NCBI RefSeq assembly: GCF_002777855.1
Contig: NZ_MEIK01000030.1
Location: forward strand, 1 to 45,604
Length of the DNA: 45,604 nucleotides
Direction of reading: 5' to 3'
Source of the DNA: Snodgrassella alvi
GTDB lineage: Bacteria; Pseudomonadota; Gammaproteobacteria; Burkholderiales; Neisseriaceae
The position numbers and the translations under genes were made by a program. Within the stretch, counting starts at the first letter, position 1; each line of letters opens with the position of its first letter. Below the pieces are notes generated by a model that saw only the letters and a program-made list of their open reading frames with translations, had not been told where the DNA came from and ran no database searches. This document shows, piece by piece, positions 29,999 through 40,109 of this stretch.

Positions 29999-31882
29999 TT
30001 GATATATATCTCGCAGAAACGCCTGCACGGGCTGCTACAGAGTATATTGCTCACCACCCTTACCTCAATGGTATGGGCGGCCAGTCTGCCAGCAGACAGC
30101 GATGATATAGAAGACGACATTCCACCACCGAAAACCGGCTTACTGCACCGATTACTGCATCCGCACCAGTATCGCGAAGAACACAAGCATCAACCGCCGA
30201 AAACTCCGCGGGTACCTGTCACTATTGATGTCAATAATTCTGCGCTGCAAAAATTAATTACAGACCATCTGCCACTGATTACTCAGCAATTGATCGAAGA
30301 CCTTGATGATGAGCAGCTTGGATTTTTGGCGGAGGAAGCACCTCAGCAAACGCAGACCATGCTTGAAACAGAGGGATATTTCAATGCAAAAGTCAATCTC
30401 GAAAAACAAAGAGATGGCTATCTGATACATATCGACCCTGGCCCCCGTACTCAAATTGAAAATGTCAATATTTCGTTGAGCGGCAACGTTACAGCAGATG
30501 ACGACCTGACCAATTACTACAAAAGCGCCGTTGACAACTGGGTACTACCAGTTGGTGACCCTTTTACTCAGAGCAACTGGTCAGCCAGCAAATCTTCGGT
30601 ACTCTCCGCCATCGTGCGTAAAAAATATCCATTGGCCACCATCAGTGCCAGCCGCGCCACTATTGACCCGCAAAAAAATTTGGCTGACCTTTCACTTACT
30701 GTAGACAGCAAACAGCCTATCTATTTCGGCGATATACAGGTAAGCGGCAACGAGCGCTATCCTGTGTCTATTGTTACCGGAATGGCCGGTTTCGGCCCCG
30801 GATCACCTTATGATCTGGACAAACTGCTTGATTATCAACAAGCGTTGGAACAAGACAGCCATTATGGCAATGCCGTGGTCAGTGCCGATTTTGACCACAT
30901 GGTAAATGACCGCGTACCTGTACTGGTAAAAGTAAGCGAAATGCGTCGTCAGAAACTGACCTTTGGTTTACGTTACGACACCAAAAATGGTCCCGGATTC
31001 CGCGGTGGCTATGACCATTACAATGTGTTCCATAAAGGCTTTGTCGGCTCCACCTTGCTAGATACCGACCGCTACGAAACCACCTTTGGTTTTGGCCTGA
31101 GCCAGCCGCGCAACAGCCGTGGCCATTACTGGACCAGTAATCTCAACTATACTTATTCTACCGTACAGCATCTGGAAAGCCGTGCCCTGTCTAGCGGTAT
31201 CTGGAAAGTACGAGACCGCAATGGCATAGACTCCCGTATTGGCATTGAATATATTACTGAAAGCAGCAAAATTGAAGATGGCCCCGAGCTTGGTCATAGC
31301 TATGCCACTATGCTGACCGCTTCTTGGAAGCGTCAGAATATTCAGACCCAGCTAAGGCCAGCCAATGGCTATTATCTGGAAGGGAAAATCGGTACTACAC
31401 TGGGAAAACTATTGGCATCCGCTTCCATGCAGCGGGTAACGGCCAGCGGTGGCTATTACTACACACCGGAAAACAAAAAATACGGCACATGGGTGTTACG
31501 CAGTCAAATTGGCTATGTGCATACCGGTGATGCTGTCAATGTCCCTTCCATTCTCATGTTTCGTGCCGGTGGTGCCGGTAGCGTTAGAGGCTATGAGCTC
31601 GATAGCATTGGTATCAAAAGCTCACATAGTTCCGTATTACCTAACCGTACACTGGCCGTAGCCAGCGTGGAATACCAAATTCCGGTGTACAAAGATTTTG
31701 CTCTGGCTCTATTTCACGATGCCGGTTCAGTGTCCAAAAATTTCAGCGACATGCAATGGCGTCATGGCTCTGGTTTAGGCGTACGCTGGTTTAGCCCCGT
31801 TGCCCCTTTTGCCTTCGACATCGCCTACGGCCATCATGATAAAAAATGGCGCTGGTCTATCAGTTTGGGAACAAAATTCTAA
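29999..31882 (+). CDS. tamA: Translocation and assembly module protein TamA
   Basis: This outer-membrane protein of the Omp85/BamA family works with TamB in autotransporter assembly and lipid transport to the outer membrane. A signal peptide (about residues 1-28, LHGLLQSILLTTLTSMVWA) is followed by POTRA domains (about 60-265, e.g. GYFNAKVNLEKQRDGYLIHIDPGPRTQIENVNI and IYFGDIQVSGNERYP). The C-terminal 16-strand barrel has the Omp85 motif region RAGGAGSVRGYELDSIG (the VRGY/F box) and ends in SLGTKF with a terminal Phe. The start is a TTG at 29999 with AGGA upstream; no better ATG exists. The length (627 aa) is normal. Its TAA overlaps the tamB ATG by one base, so the two are translationally coupled. 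Confidence 0.93.
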   Translation: MIYISQKRLHGLLQSILLTTLTSMVWAASLPADSDDIEDDIPPPKTGLLHRLLHPHQYREEHKHQPPKTPRVPVTIDVNNSALQKLITDHLPLITQQLIEDLDDEQLGFLAEEAPQQTQTMLETEGYFNAKVNLEKQRDGYLIHIDPGPRTQIENVNISLSGNVTADDDLTNYYKSAVDNWVLPVGDPFTQSNWSASKSSVLSAIVRKKYPLATISASRATIDPQKNLADLSLTVDSKQPIYFGDIQVSGNERYPVSIVTGMAGFGPGSPYDLDKLLDYQQALEQDSHYGNAVVSADFDHMVNDRVPVLVKVSEMRRQKLTFGLRYDTKNGPGFRGGYDHYNVFHKGFVGSTLLDTDRYETTFGFGLSQPRNSRGHYWTSNLNYTYSTVQHLESRALSSGIWKVRDRNGIDSRIGIEYITESSKIEDGPELGHSYATMLTASWKRQNIQTQLRPANGYYLEGKIGTTLGKLLASASMQRVTASGGYYYTPENKKYGTWVLRSQIGYVHTGDAVNVPSILMFRAGGAGSVRGYELDSIGIKSSHSSVLPNRTLAVASVEYQIPVYKDFALALFHDAGSVSKNFSDMQWRHGSGLGVRWFSPVAPFAFDIAYGHHDKKWRWSISLGTKF

Positions 31883-34800
31883 TGGCTGAAACCATACTTC
31901 ACTCAGGCGAAACTTCAGCCATACCCGAAACCACTCCACAGCCACCGCGCAATCCACGTTGGAAAAGCTGGCTAAAAGCCAGCCTATTCACCCTGCTTGG
32001 CCTCATAATCATCATCATCGCCTTAGTGTGCTGGCTGGTCGGCACCGAATCCGGTCTTCGCTTCAGCGTTCATACCGTACCTAAATGGTTTGGTGTACAC
32101 ATCAGCACCCAAAAACTGAACGGCACAATTTGGCAAGGCTTTGCCGGTTCAGACATCCATGTCAGCCATCGCGATTTTGATTTAACCATTGATAAACTCC
32201 AGCTAAACTGGAACAACCGCGAATTATGGCAACGACGATTTCACGTGCGGCTGTTAGATGTTGGCAAAATCAACTACACCGACCACAGCGTCCCCACCCC
32301 GAAACCAGTTCCCACACTACCCAATAGCATCAATCTGCCTTTACAAATTCAAATTGATAGCATCCAGCTTGGCAACTTCACTCTCGGCAAAAAACAGACT
32401 CCGGTTTTGCTCAATAGTCAGGCCAGCTATACATATGATTACCGCAAGCATCAGCTTGTCCTCAACCAACTGAATACTCCATGGCAGAACCTTCAAGGCA
32501 ATATTGCCATTGCTACTCAAACACCGTTTGCACTGAACGGACAACTAAATGGCAACGGCACGCTGGATAAAACCGCTGTAGAAAGTGCCGCCTTGATTAA
32601 AGGCAGCCTACAACAGCCCGACCTATTTGCCCGTCTGGATGGCGGAGATATCCATTTTCGCACTCATGCCATTCTCAGACCTTACGCCTTACAACTCAAT
32701 CGTAAAATAGTCAGCTTCAACCTACAAAGCCGCCATATCAATCCTGCTGCCTTTAGCAGCAGCCTTCCTTTTGCTGATCTTAATCTCAACTTAGACCTAA
32801 CTCCCGTTAAAAACAGCCAGAACCAACTGGCCGGCCACATCAAACTGGGTAACGAACAGCCACGTGCCTATAATGATGCTAAAAGCTCCGGTTTACCTAT
32901 CCGCAGTATTGAAGGCGATATCAACATCGACAGCAATGGCAAGCTTCAGTTACCAGCCCTGACCACACGCCTGCTTCGGCAAGGGCAAATCATCACCCGC
33001 GGCAGCATAGACAGCGCTGCTAAACAGCTGGACATCAATAGCCAGTTGTTACGAATCTATGCAGATGACGCTTTGACTACACCATTGCCTGGTTCGCTCA
33101 ATGGACACATCCGCGTATCTGGCAGCTTCAACGGCTTAAATACCCAATGGCTGCTGTCCAGCGAAAAAGGCAGCAGCGATGGTTCCATTCAAATCATTAC
33201 CGATGAACAAAAACATCAACAGACCTTGATACTCGACAAACTGAACCTCACCCCGAATAAAGGTGGTAGCTTTAGTGCCAAAGGCAGCCTAGCACTGTAT
33301 CAAAATCAAGCCCTGCAACTGGCTATAAACAGCAATAATTTCAACCCGTCCAAAGTCAACTCCAGCTTTCCTGCCGGCAGCATCAACGGCCATATCAACG
33401 TCAGCGGTCAGCTGGCACAGCAACCGGCCATTCAAGCAGACATGCTGTGGCACAACAGCATACTCTCTGGAGCAGCACTTTCCGGCAAAGCCATAATCCG
33501 CTATCGCAACCAGCATCTGGAGCAAGCCAACATCAATCTCAACGCTGGCCACAACCGTATACTCACCAATGGCAGCTTCGGCAAAACCGGCGATAAACTC
33601 AATCTTGATATCAACGCTCCTGATATCGGTCTTTTTGGATTCGGCCTCAAAGGCCTACTCAACACCAAAGGCTTTATTGCAGGTGAACCGAAAAAAATTA
33701 CCGCCAACCTTAGCGGTGCAGCCCGCAACCTACAAATCGCAAAACTGCTTAACATCAGCCAGCTGGATTTCAAAATTATTGGTTCTCCCGATATTACCCA
33801 GCCATTACAGCTAAACATGGCTGCAGACCACATATACATAGCCGGTAGCAACGGAAGCAAACCAACTACAATCAACAACACCGACATCAAAATTAACGGC
33901 CGCGGCAACCAGCATCAGCTACAAGGCAACAGCAGTCTGTCACTCGATGGCAAATCCTATCATCTAAGCATTAATGCCCATGGCGGAATGGATAAAAATT
34001 ATCAGTGGCGAGGCCGTGTCAACGCACTAGATATCAACGGTGCCCTCAATCTCAAACTGCTCAGCCCCATTCAACTTGAAGCCGGAGCTCAACGCGTCAA
34101 TATGCAGAACGCACGTTGGGCGGCACTGGGTGGCAGCCTCAGCCTCAGCAACCTCAATTGGGACAAAAACAAAGGACTGATTACCCGCGGCACTGCCAGC
34201 AATCTCGCTTTGCGCGAGTTGCACAGCATCGTTGAATTGCCCGTCGAACAAAACCTGATAATCGGTGGCGACTGGAATTTCAGCTATAGCCGCAACATGC
34301 AGGGCTATCTGAAACTGTATCAGCAGGGCGGCGACATCATTCTACCGCAGCACCAGCAGAAACTGGGTCTGCAAAATGTCCGACTCGATACCCGTTTCCA
34401 GAATGGTCACATCGATAACCACCTCAGCGGCCTCACCCGCTATGGCACCACCGATGCCCTACTCATCATTACCCCTGCCGCCAACGGACAAATTAGTAAT
34501 GCGCCCATCAGCGGCCATATTAAAATAGACAGTCCTGATCTCAGTAGCGTACGCAATCTACTGCCCATTGGCATGCAACTCAATGGTAGCATGCACACCA
34601 ACGCAACCATCAGTGGCCATCTGAACGAACCATTACTAAACGGCACACTCATCGGCAACAACCTTTATTATCGTGATCAGTCTAATGGCACAATTCTCGA
34701 AAATGGCAGTCTTAGAAGTCATTTTCAGGGTCGTCGCTGGCTTATAGACAGCCTCACCTTCGCCCGCCGCGACGGTACTATCAAACTTAATGGTGTCGTT

Positions 34801-35775
34801 GACATGACCAAACTTACTCCAGATATTAACGTCACCGCCCATTTTGACCACTACAACATCTTTGACCAGATAAACCGCCGTCTTACCCTCAGCGGCAATA
34901 CGCAGCTGCTGTATACCATCGCCCATGGCATCGTCCTGAATGGCAAACTCAAAGTAGACAAAGGTTTATTCGGCATGCAGAAATCCGGCATGCCACAACT
35001 TGATGACGACGTAGTTGTTCTAGGCCGTGAAAAAACCACCGAGCAGCAGCGCGCCACACCCATTCGTCTTAATCTGGATTTAGATATGAACAATGCCTTC
35101 AGATTCAGCGGCGAAGGATTAGATGTTTTACTAGGTGGTCAGCTCAACGCCAGCGCCAATCCCGGTAGCACCATCCAGATTGTCGGCACTGTGAATGTTG
35201 TGCGCGGACAGTACAAAGCCTACGGACAAGATCTGGTCATTCAGCATGGCAGCACCATTTCCTTCGTCGGTCCGATGGACAACCCCAACCTGAAAATCCG
35301 TGCCAAACGCCGATATTCTCAGGTAGGAGCAGGAGTTGAAGCACTGGGTCGCCTCGACAGCCCACGTATCAACCTTATCGCCAACGAAGCCATGAGCGAA
35401 AAAGACAAACTGTCATGGCTGATACTCAACCGTCCCAGCAGCGGCAGCGCCGGCGATGAAGCAGCCATTGCCGCAGCTGCCAGCGCATGGCTGGCTGGCG
35501 GTCTCAACGATAAACTTGGCCTGCTGGATGAAATTGGCCTAACCAGCCAGCAAACCCGCAATAGCCAAACGGGCGAAATGAATCCGGCCGAACAAGCCAT
35601 TACCATTGGCAAACATCTTTCCAACAACCTATATATTAGTTATCTTTACGGAATAGAAAGTGCTACACAAACAGTTAGCATTACCTATCAGATCAGCCGA
35701 GCTCTGCAAAGCATCATACGTGTAGGAACAGGATCTGCAGGTGGCGAAATCCGATATACACGACGTTTTGATTAA
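31882..35775 (+). CDS. tamB: Translocation and assembly module protein TamB
   Basis: This large AsmA-like periplasm-spanning protein is anchored in the inner membrane and partners TamA. The 1297-aa chain has one N-terminal transmembrane helix (about residues 33-58, LFTLLGLIIIIIALVCWLVG). Repetitive beta-rich sequence then forms the hydrophobic groove typical of the family (many GxINGxI/NxxGxL-type strands). The conserved DUF490/TamB domain is at the end (about 950-1297, with VRGQYKAYGQDLVIQHGSTISFVGPMDNPNLKIRAKR and the terminal IRYTRRFD). I chose the ATG at 31882, which overlaps the tamA stop as TAATG; an upstream in-frame start would lie within tamA. GC content is higher than in the flanking small genes. 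Confidence 0.94.
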   Translation: MAETILHSGETSAIPETTPQPPRNPRWKSWLKASLFTLLGLIIIIIALVCWLVGTESGLRFSVHTVPKWFGVHISTQKLNGTIWQGFAGSDIHVSHRDFDLTIDKLQLNWNNRELWQRRFHVRLLDVGKINYTDHSVPTPKPVPTLPNSINLPLQIQIDSIQLGNFTLGKKQTPVLLNSQASYTYDYRKHQLVLNQLNTPWQNLQGNIAIATQTPFALNGQLNGNGTLDKTAVESAALIKGSLQQPDLFARLDGGDIHFRTHAILRPYALQLNRKIVSFNLQSRHINPAAFSSSLPFADLNLNLDLTPVKNSQNQLAGHIKLGNEQPRAYNDAKSSGLPIRSIEGDINIDSNGKLQLPALTTRLLRQGQIITRGSIDSAAKQLDINSQLLRIYADDALTTPLPGSLNGHIRVSGSFNGLNTQWLLSSEKGSSDGSIQIITDEQKHQQTLILDKLNLTPNKGGSFSAKGSLALYQNQALQLAINSNNFNPSKVNSSFPAGSINGHINVSGQLAQQPAIQADMLWHNSILSGAALSGKAIIRYRNQHLEQANINLNAGHNRILTNGSFGKTGDKLNLDINAPDIGLFGFGLKGLLNTKGFIAGEPKKITANLSGAARNLQIAKLLNISQLDFKIIGSPDITQPLQLNMAADHIYIAGSNGSKPTTINNTDIKINGRGNQHQLQGNSSLSLDGKSYHLSINAHGGMDKNYQWRGRVNALDINGALNLKLLSPIQLEAGAQRVNMQNARWAALGGSLSLSNLNWDKNKGLITRGTASNLALRELHSIVELPVEQNLIIGGDWNFSYSRNMQGYLKLYQQGGDIILPQHQQKLGLQNVRLDTRFQNGHIDNHLSGLTRYGTTDALLIITPAANGQISNAPISGHIKIDSPDLSSVRNLLPIGMQLNGSMHTNATISGHLNEPLLNGTLIGNNLYYRDQSNGTILENGSLRSHFQGRRWLIDSLTFARRDGTIKLNGVVDMTKLTPDINVTAHFDHYNIFDQINRRLTLSGNTQLLYTIAHGIVLNGKLKVDKGLFGMQKSGMPQLDDDVVVLGREKTTEQQRATPIRLNLDLDMNNAFRFSGEGLDVLLGGQLNASANPGSTIQIVGTVNVVRGQYKAYGQDLVIQHGSTISFVGPMDNPNLKIRAKRRYSQVGAGVEALGRLDSPRINLIANEAMSEKDKLSWLILNRPSSGSAGDEAAIAAAASAWLAGGLNDKLGLLDEIGLTSQQTRNSQTGEMNPAEQAITIGKHLSNNLYISYLYGIESATQTVSITYQISRALQSIIRVGTGSAGGEIRYTRRFD

Positions 35776-35909
35776 TTATTAACTTAAATTAAAGTTAAAT
35801 TTATGCCGAAAATTAAACTGCTTACTTAGCATCGAATTGCGTTATCCATCAAAAATTATAGTATATTAATATAACTCTTAAAGTTTATTTCAAGGGCACA
35901 TTATTAATT

Positions 35910-36344
35910 ATGTTAAAGAGACTAGATTTACATAATCAAGATAAAAATTTTTGGATTGGGACCTTAATAAGCGCTATGTTGAGTATAGTAGCCATATATT
36001 ATGCTACTTATTATTACAGAGTTTATATACATGGTATAGAAACCTCAGCCACTGTAGAAACCGTTTATAAATATCAAAAAAAGGGGACAGATTATTATGA
36101 ATTAACAGCCAAATATCTCGATAAAAACAATAATGTTGTTATTAGCAAAGATATTAAAACCTGGATTAATGTACACGAAGGAGAGAAAATCAAAATTCTT
36201 TATAATAGATATTCTCCTGAAATTGCAGATATAAAAGACAACGATCTAACTAAAACAAATTTATGGTTTTATTTTGCTAGCGCTATTTTCATTAGTTGCT
36301 GCACTGCATCTGTATACAGGCAAAACAAACAAAATCATAATTAG
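35910..36344 (+). CDS. DUF3592-like membrane protein
   Basis: A 144-aa protein with two transmembrane helices (about residues 15-38 and 115-133). They flank an extracytoplasmic beta-rich domain (TSATVETVYKYQKKGTDYYELTAKYLDKNNNVV...NVHEGEKIKILYNRYSPEIADIKD). The arrangement and the pattern of a conversion domain ending in a Y(N)xxxPxxA motif resemble DUF3592 proteins; function is unknown. It is AT-rich compared with tamB. AAGGGCA precedes the ATG at some distance. It is probably monocistronic. Confidence 0.6.
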   Translation: MLKRLDLHNQDKNFWIGTLISAMLSIVAIYYATYYYRVYIHGIETSATVETVYKYQKKGTDYYELTAKYLDKNNNVVISKDIKTWINVHEGEKIKILYNRYSPEIADIKDNDLTKTNLWFYFASAIFISCCTASVYRQNKQNHN

Positions 36345-36627
36345 TTTCTACAAACATTCAAATATAAACATTAAGCCTCAGTAAACACAAGAATAAAAGA
36401 ACTATAATCCCATATCACTAAAATATTAAATTTTAAAAGCTAATCTATAGCAAGAGCAAAATTAAATAAAATATCCTATTGATATAAAATTATCTCAAAT
36501 ATTTACAAAAATCACCATGGCTTATAATTACGTATTTATATACTAGTTAAATATTCTGTCTAAGCCAAACCTACTAGCCAAACAGAATATTTATGAACTA
36601 ATCATAGCCCGATAGTCAAAAAGCCGC
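36345..36627. other. AT-rich intergenic region with a long-loop inverted repeat
   Basis: No ORF is seen. AAATATTCTGT (36549-36559) is complementary to ACAGAATATTT (36582-36592) across a 22-nt loop and may end doxX transcripts (minus strand), though it is AT-only and lacks a U tract. Confidence 0.45.
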
Positions 36628-37059
36628 CTACTTTAAAATTGATTTAAACCGGTTATCTAGCGCCAGCCGCCCGCCACCAGCCATAAAGAGAAACAAAAAA
36701 ATAAAACAATATAATACTGCCTGCTCCCCATTATTTAACTGAGGAGTAAGTAAAGTATGCAAACCAGCAGCCCGCGTATGAAAAAACAAATAAGCTACCG
36801 CCATCTGCCCACACAGAACAAAAGCAGCTGGCCGCACAAACAAACCCAATAGCAACAAAACACTGCCCGTTAATTCCAGAACACCGGCCGCTCCCATCAG
36901 CGAAAACAGTGGCACAGACCCACGACCGTCAGTCATGGATAACGGCCACTGCCAAAATTTTGCTGTAGCATGCTGAATATATAAAAAAGCCGTAACCAGA
37001 CGCAACACAGTCAAAGCATAACCATTAAAATCAGTATCCATTGTTTTCGTATTAATCAT
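36628..37059 (-). CDS. DoxX family membrane protein
   Basis: A 143-aa inner-membrane protein with four hydrophobic segments and DoxX family motifs (YALTVLRLVTAFLYIQHATAKF, LMGAAGVLELTGSVLLLLGLFVRPAAFVLCGQMAVAYLFFH, GEQAVLYCFIFLFLFMAGGGRLALD). DoxX relatives occur in quinol-linked and redox-stress complexes; the role here is not defined. I chose the ATG at 37059 with GGAG 5 nt upstream. It is divergent from a LysR regulator across 107 bp, so it is a plausible target of that regulator. Confidence 0.88.
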   Translation of the reverse strand: MINTKTMDTDFNGYALTVLRLVTAFLYIQHATAKFWQWPLSMTDGRGSVPLFSLMGAAGVLELTGSVLLLLGLFVRPAAFVLCGQMAVAYLFFHTRAAGLHTLLTPQLNNGEQAVLYCFIFLFLFMAGGGRLALDNRFKSILK

Positions 37060-37166
37060 GGCCACTCCATTACTCATTTATTGAAAAGATAACGACAGTG
37101 TATTGAATTTACCATTGAGAAACGATATCATTTTTATAGAATAATTATTTCCTGTAAAGAAACCAA

Positions 37167-38024
37167 ATGGACACCTTACAAAGCATGTGGGTATTTCGCT
37201 ATGTCGTCGAACTTGGCAGCTTTACCAAAGCGGCTGAATTCATGGATATTTCCACAGCCATGGCGAGTAAGCACTTACATCATCTTGAAAAAAGCATCCA
37301 GGCCAAACTGCTCAACCGCACCAGCCGCCGCATCAGCCTCACTGAAGCCGGTCAAGAATACTATCATCGTTGTGTAGAAGCACTAGATACCCTTTCCGAA
37401 GCAAAACACATCGCACAGGCTGGTACCATCAAACCTCAGGGACTACTTAAAATCACCGCTCCCAACTGGTGTGCCTCTCGTCATTTCGGAGAACTGCTAG
37501 CAGAATATCGGCGCCAATATCCCGAAGTCAGCTTATCTATTAATCTAGACAGCCGCCGCGCCGATTTAGTAGCCGAAGGAATAGACCTTGCACTGCGAGT
37601 AACCAATAATCCTGAACCTAATCTCATCGTCAAACCCATCACCAAAATCGATTTTCTATGGGTTGCCAGCCCGCAATACCTGAAAAAATATGGTACGCCA
37701 CATACCATGGCCGACCTCAAACAGCACTATGGGCTACTTCCCCAATACGTACATCTCGACCTACCCCTGATACCGGCTTGTACAAGCAACAGTGCCCTGC
37801 TCATCCATCAAATGGCACTCAATCATATGGGACTGGCCTATTTACCAGAGTGGATGGTTAAAGAAGACATCGAAAATCAGCGCCTTCAAACCATTGATCA
37901 CATTGCCTGCCCTGAAAGCCACACCCTGTATGCCGCCTACATGAATCGCGAATTTCTCAGTGCCAAAGTACGCAGCTTTATCGATTTTCTGGCACAGAAA
38001 TTTGCACATGAAAAAAACCACTAA
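37167..38024 (+). CDS. LysR-family transcriptional regulator
   Basis: A 285-aa LTTR with an N-terminal winged helix (MWVFRYVVELGSFTKAAEFMDISTAMASKHLHHLEKSIQAKLLNRTSRRISLTEAG, residues 7-64) and a periplasmic-binding-protein-like effector domain. The effector domain looks short. In the stretch after TMADLKQHYGLLPQYVHLDLP the sequence goes directly to PACTSNSALLIHQMALNHMGLAYLPEWMVKEDI, so a strand pair usual in LTTRs may be missing. The inducer is unknown. It is divergent from doxX and lies 25 bp upstream of the glycerate kinase gene, so either could be its target. Confidence 0.9.
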   Translation: MDTLQSMWVFRYVVELGSFTKAAEFMDISTAMASKHLHHLEKSIQAKLLNRTSRRISLTEAGQEYYHRCVEALDTLSEAKHIAQAGTIKPQGLLKITAPNWCASRHFGELLAEYRRQYPEVSLSINLDSRRADLVAEGIDLALRVTNNPEPNLIVKPITKIDFLWVASPQYLKKYGTPHTMADLKQHYGLLPQYVHLDLPLIPACTSNSALLIHQMALNHMGLAYLPEWMVKEDIENQRLQTIDHIACPESHTLYAAYMNREFLSAKVRSFIDFLAQKFAHEKNH

Positions 38025-38049
38025 CATTTACATACAAAGGGGAAACAAT

Positions 38050-39312
38050 ATGATTAAAAACGACCAAGCCATCAGCTTTCTACAGCAGCTTTTTCAGTAC
38101 ACCGTCCAAGAAGCCAGCCCAATAAATAAAATGAAAGCATGGTTACCAGCACAAAAACCTACGGGCAAAGTAATAGTAGTCGGTGCCGGCAAAGCTGCCG
38201 CCGCCATGGCTGCCGAGTGGGAAAGAATCTGGCCAGAAAACTATCCACTCCTATCCGGAGTGGTTGTAACCCGTTATGGACATAGTGTACCTACCAAACA
38301 CATTCGAGTACTGGAAGCCAGCCATCCTCTACCGGATTCCGCTGGGCAGGCAGCTGCCGAAGCATTACTGCAAGCTGTAAGAGGACTAAACGCTAAAGAT
38401 CAGGTCTATTATTTAGTATCAGGTGGTGCTTCCGCGTTGACCACATTACCGATTGCCGGTATCTCACTGAAAGACAAACAAAACATTAACCACCAACTGC
38501 TTACTCACGGCGTTCCTATCGAAGCCATGAATACCCTGCGCAAACATCTGTCACGCATAAAGGGCGGGCGCCTTGCAGAAGCAGCCGCTCCAGCTCACAT
38601 CACCACACTGGCTATTTCCGATGTGGTTGGCGACGACATCAGCACCATCGGCTCGGGTGCCGCCGTAGCCGATCCCACCACAGTTGCCGATATAAAACAA
38701 ATCGTCACCCAATATCAGCTCGAACTGCCGCCAAGCGTAGCCACCTATCTCAATTCACCCACAGCAGAAACCCCCAAAAAGCTGGACAACAGTAGCGCTC
38801 ATATCATCATCACCCCGCATCAGGCATTTAGCGCAGCACAAAAACAGGCACAGAATCAGGGTATCGACGTACTCTATCTGGGCGACCGCATAGGCGGTGA
38901 AGCACGCGAAGTAGCTCAGGTAATGGCCGGCATTGCCCAGTATCATCGCCAGCAGCCACATAGAAAACCGCTGTTAATTCTCAGTGGCGGAGAAACCACT
39001 GTAACCCTCAAACATCAAGGACGCGGCGGACGCAACAGCGAATTCCTGCTTGCACTGGCTATTGCACTGAATGGCGCCTCCGGTATCTACGCATTGGCCG
39101 CTGATACCGATGGAATTGATGGCAGCGAGGACAACGCCGGCGCATGGCTCACTCCTGAGAGTCTGCACGATGCGCGAAAAATCGGCCTCAATCCCAATGA
39201 ATTGTTGCAACAGCACCGAGCTTATGATTTTTTTGCCGCCACCAAACAATTACTGATTACCACCCCTACCCGCACCAACATCAACGACTTCCGCGCCATA
39301 CTCATACTCTAA
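38050..39312 (+). CDS. Glycerate 2-kinase (DUF4147/MOFRL family, GckA/TtuD-like)
   Basis: It converts D-glycerate to 2-phosphoglycerate with ATP; older annotations call this family hydroxypyruvate reductase. The 420-aa protein has the DUF4147 domain (VIVVGAGKAAAAMAAEWE, VVVTRYGHSVPT, EASHPLPDSAGQAAAEALL, YLVSGGASALTTLP, LRKHLSRIKGGRLAEAA, ISDVVGDDISTIGSGAAVADPTT). The MOFRL C-terminal domain follows (LLILSGGETTVTLKHQGRGGRNSEFLLALA, AADTDGIDGSEDNAGAWL). I chose the ATG at 38050 with AAGGGGAAAC upstream; the frame extends into the end of lysR. It follows lysR by 25 bp and is likely in one transcript with it. No other glycerate or tartrate genes are adjacent. Confidence 0.92.
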   Translation: MIKNDQAISFLQQLFQYTVQEASPINKMKAWLPAQKPTGKVIVVGAGKAAAAMAAEWERIWPENYPLLSGVVVTRYGHSVPTKHIRVLEASHPLPDSAGQAAAEALLQAVRGLNAKDQVYYLVSGGASALTTLPIAGISLKDKQNINHQLLTHGVPIEAMNTLRKHLSRIKGGRLAEAAAPAHITTLAISDVVGDDISTIGSGAAVADPTTVADIKQIVTQYQLELPPSVATYLNSPTAETPKKLDNSSAHIIITPHQAFSAAQKQAQNQGIDVLYLGDRIGGEAREVAQVMAGIAQYHRQQPHRKPLLILSGGETTVTLKHQGRGGRNSEFLLALAIALNGASGIYALAADTDGIDGSEDNAGAWLTPESLHDARKIGLNPNELLQQHRAYDFFAATKQLLITTPTRTNINDFRAILIL

Positions 39313-39481
39313 AAAATAAATTCAGACAAAATTTAGCCCGCTTCAGCATCGATTTAATAATAATTAATTAATAATCAATCTAGCAATACAAAAAGTTAAT
39401 TATTATAAATCAGTTATTTATATAAAAAATTACTCGCTACAATGAATTATCGGTATATGCCGAATTTTTCTGGAGTAAATG

Positions 39482-39850
39482 ATGCAAACCAATAAAGAAA
39501 TTGTCACAGCGTTTCACCAACAGGTGTTCGTAAATGGTGATTTATCCAACATAAATAAATTTGTCAAAGAAGACTACATTCAGCACAACCCAGAAGTAGC
39601 AAATGGCCGTGAAGGCTTCGTCAAATTTCTACACACCCTGTTGCAGCAAAAACTGCAATATGACACCAAAAACATCAGCGCCGATGGCGATATGGTATAT
39701 GTATTTTATAAAACCACTGATGAACAAGGTCATCAAAGCAAAACCTGTGATATTTACCGACTGGAAAACGGCCAGATAGCCGAACACTGGGACGTAATAG
39801 AAGAAAATATCGAAAAAATAAAATCGGTCAACGGCAACAGTGTTTTTTAA
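39482..39850 (+). CDS. SnoaL-like / NTF2-superfamily protein
   Basis: A 122-aa protein with the SnoaL/NTF2-like pattern: an N-terminal helix pair with the family motif YIQHNPEVANGREGFVKFL (residues about 32-50), then a curved sheet (DMVYVFYKTTDEQ, SKTCDIYRLENGQIAEHWDVIEE). This fold serves many small enzymes and binding proteins; no substrate can be given. Two adjacent ATGs exist (39479 and 39482); GGAG is better spaced from the second. It is probably monocistronic, as 166 AT-rich bases precede it and an inverted repeat follows. Confidence 0.85.
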   Translation: MQTNKEIVTAFHQQVFVNGDLSNINKFVKEDYIQHNPEVANGREGFVKFLHTLLQQKLQYDTKNISADGDMVYVFYKTTDEQGHQSKTCDIYRLENGQIAEHWDVIEENIEKIKSVNGNSVF

Positions 39851-39876
39851 TTATTAACACCTGCCGCTAATCCATC

Positions 39877-39905
39877 AGGCCATACTGTATGAAATAGTAT
39901 GGCCT
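39877..39905 (+). terminator. Inverted repeat after the SnoaL-like gene
   Basis: AGGCCATACT (39877-39886) pairs perfectly with 39896-39905 across a 9-nt loop. It is followed by A residues and not T, so it is at best a poor intrinsic terminator. Confidence 0.45.
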
Positions 39906-40064
39906 AAAAAGTTTGATAAATACTACAGGCAAAAACCAAATACCTGTGTTTACACTAAATTCTCCAGACCCTACCAATCTAATTTTTTTTCTGAATTCAC
40001 TTTTATGCACTCTGCATCGCCAAATGGATGGCAAACTTAGCCAGCGATTTTTCCAATAGCAACT

Positions 40065-40099
40065 AAATAAAAGAGCGAGTTATTCACTCGCTCTTATTT
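40065..40099. terminator. Terminator of the magnesium ATPase gene
   Basis: AAATAA-AAGAGCGAGT (40065-40080, one bulged base pair offset) pairs with ACTCGCTCTTATTT (40086-40099), with a 5-nt loop. It lies 11 bp past the stop and has U-rich ends on both strands. Confidence 0.88.
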
Positions 40100-40109
40100 A
40101 CACCGATAG

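Noticed and set aside
33501-33908. Minus-strand frames within tamB
   Set aside because: They are antisense shadows favoured by tamB's composition; tamB is a clear 1297-aa family member.
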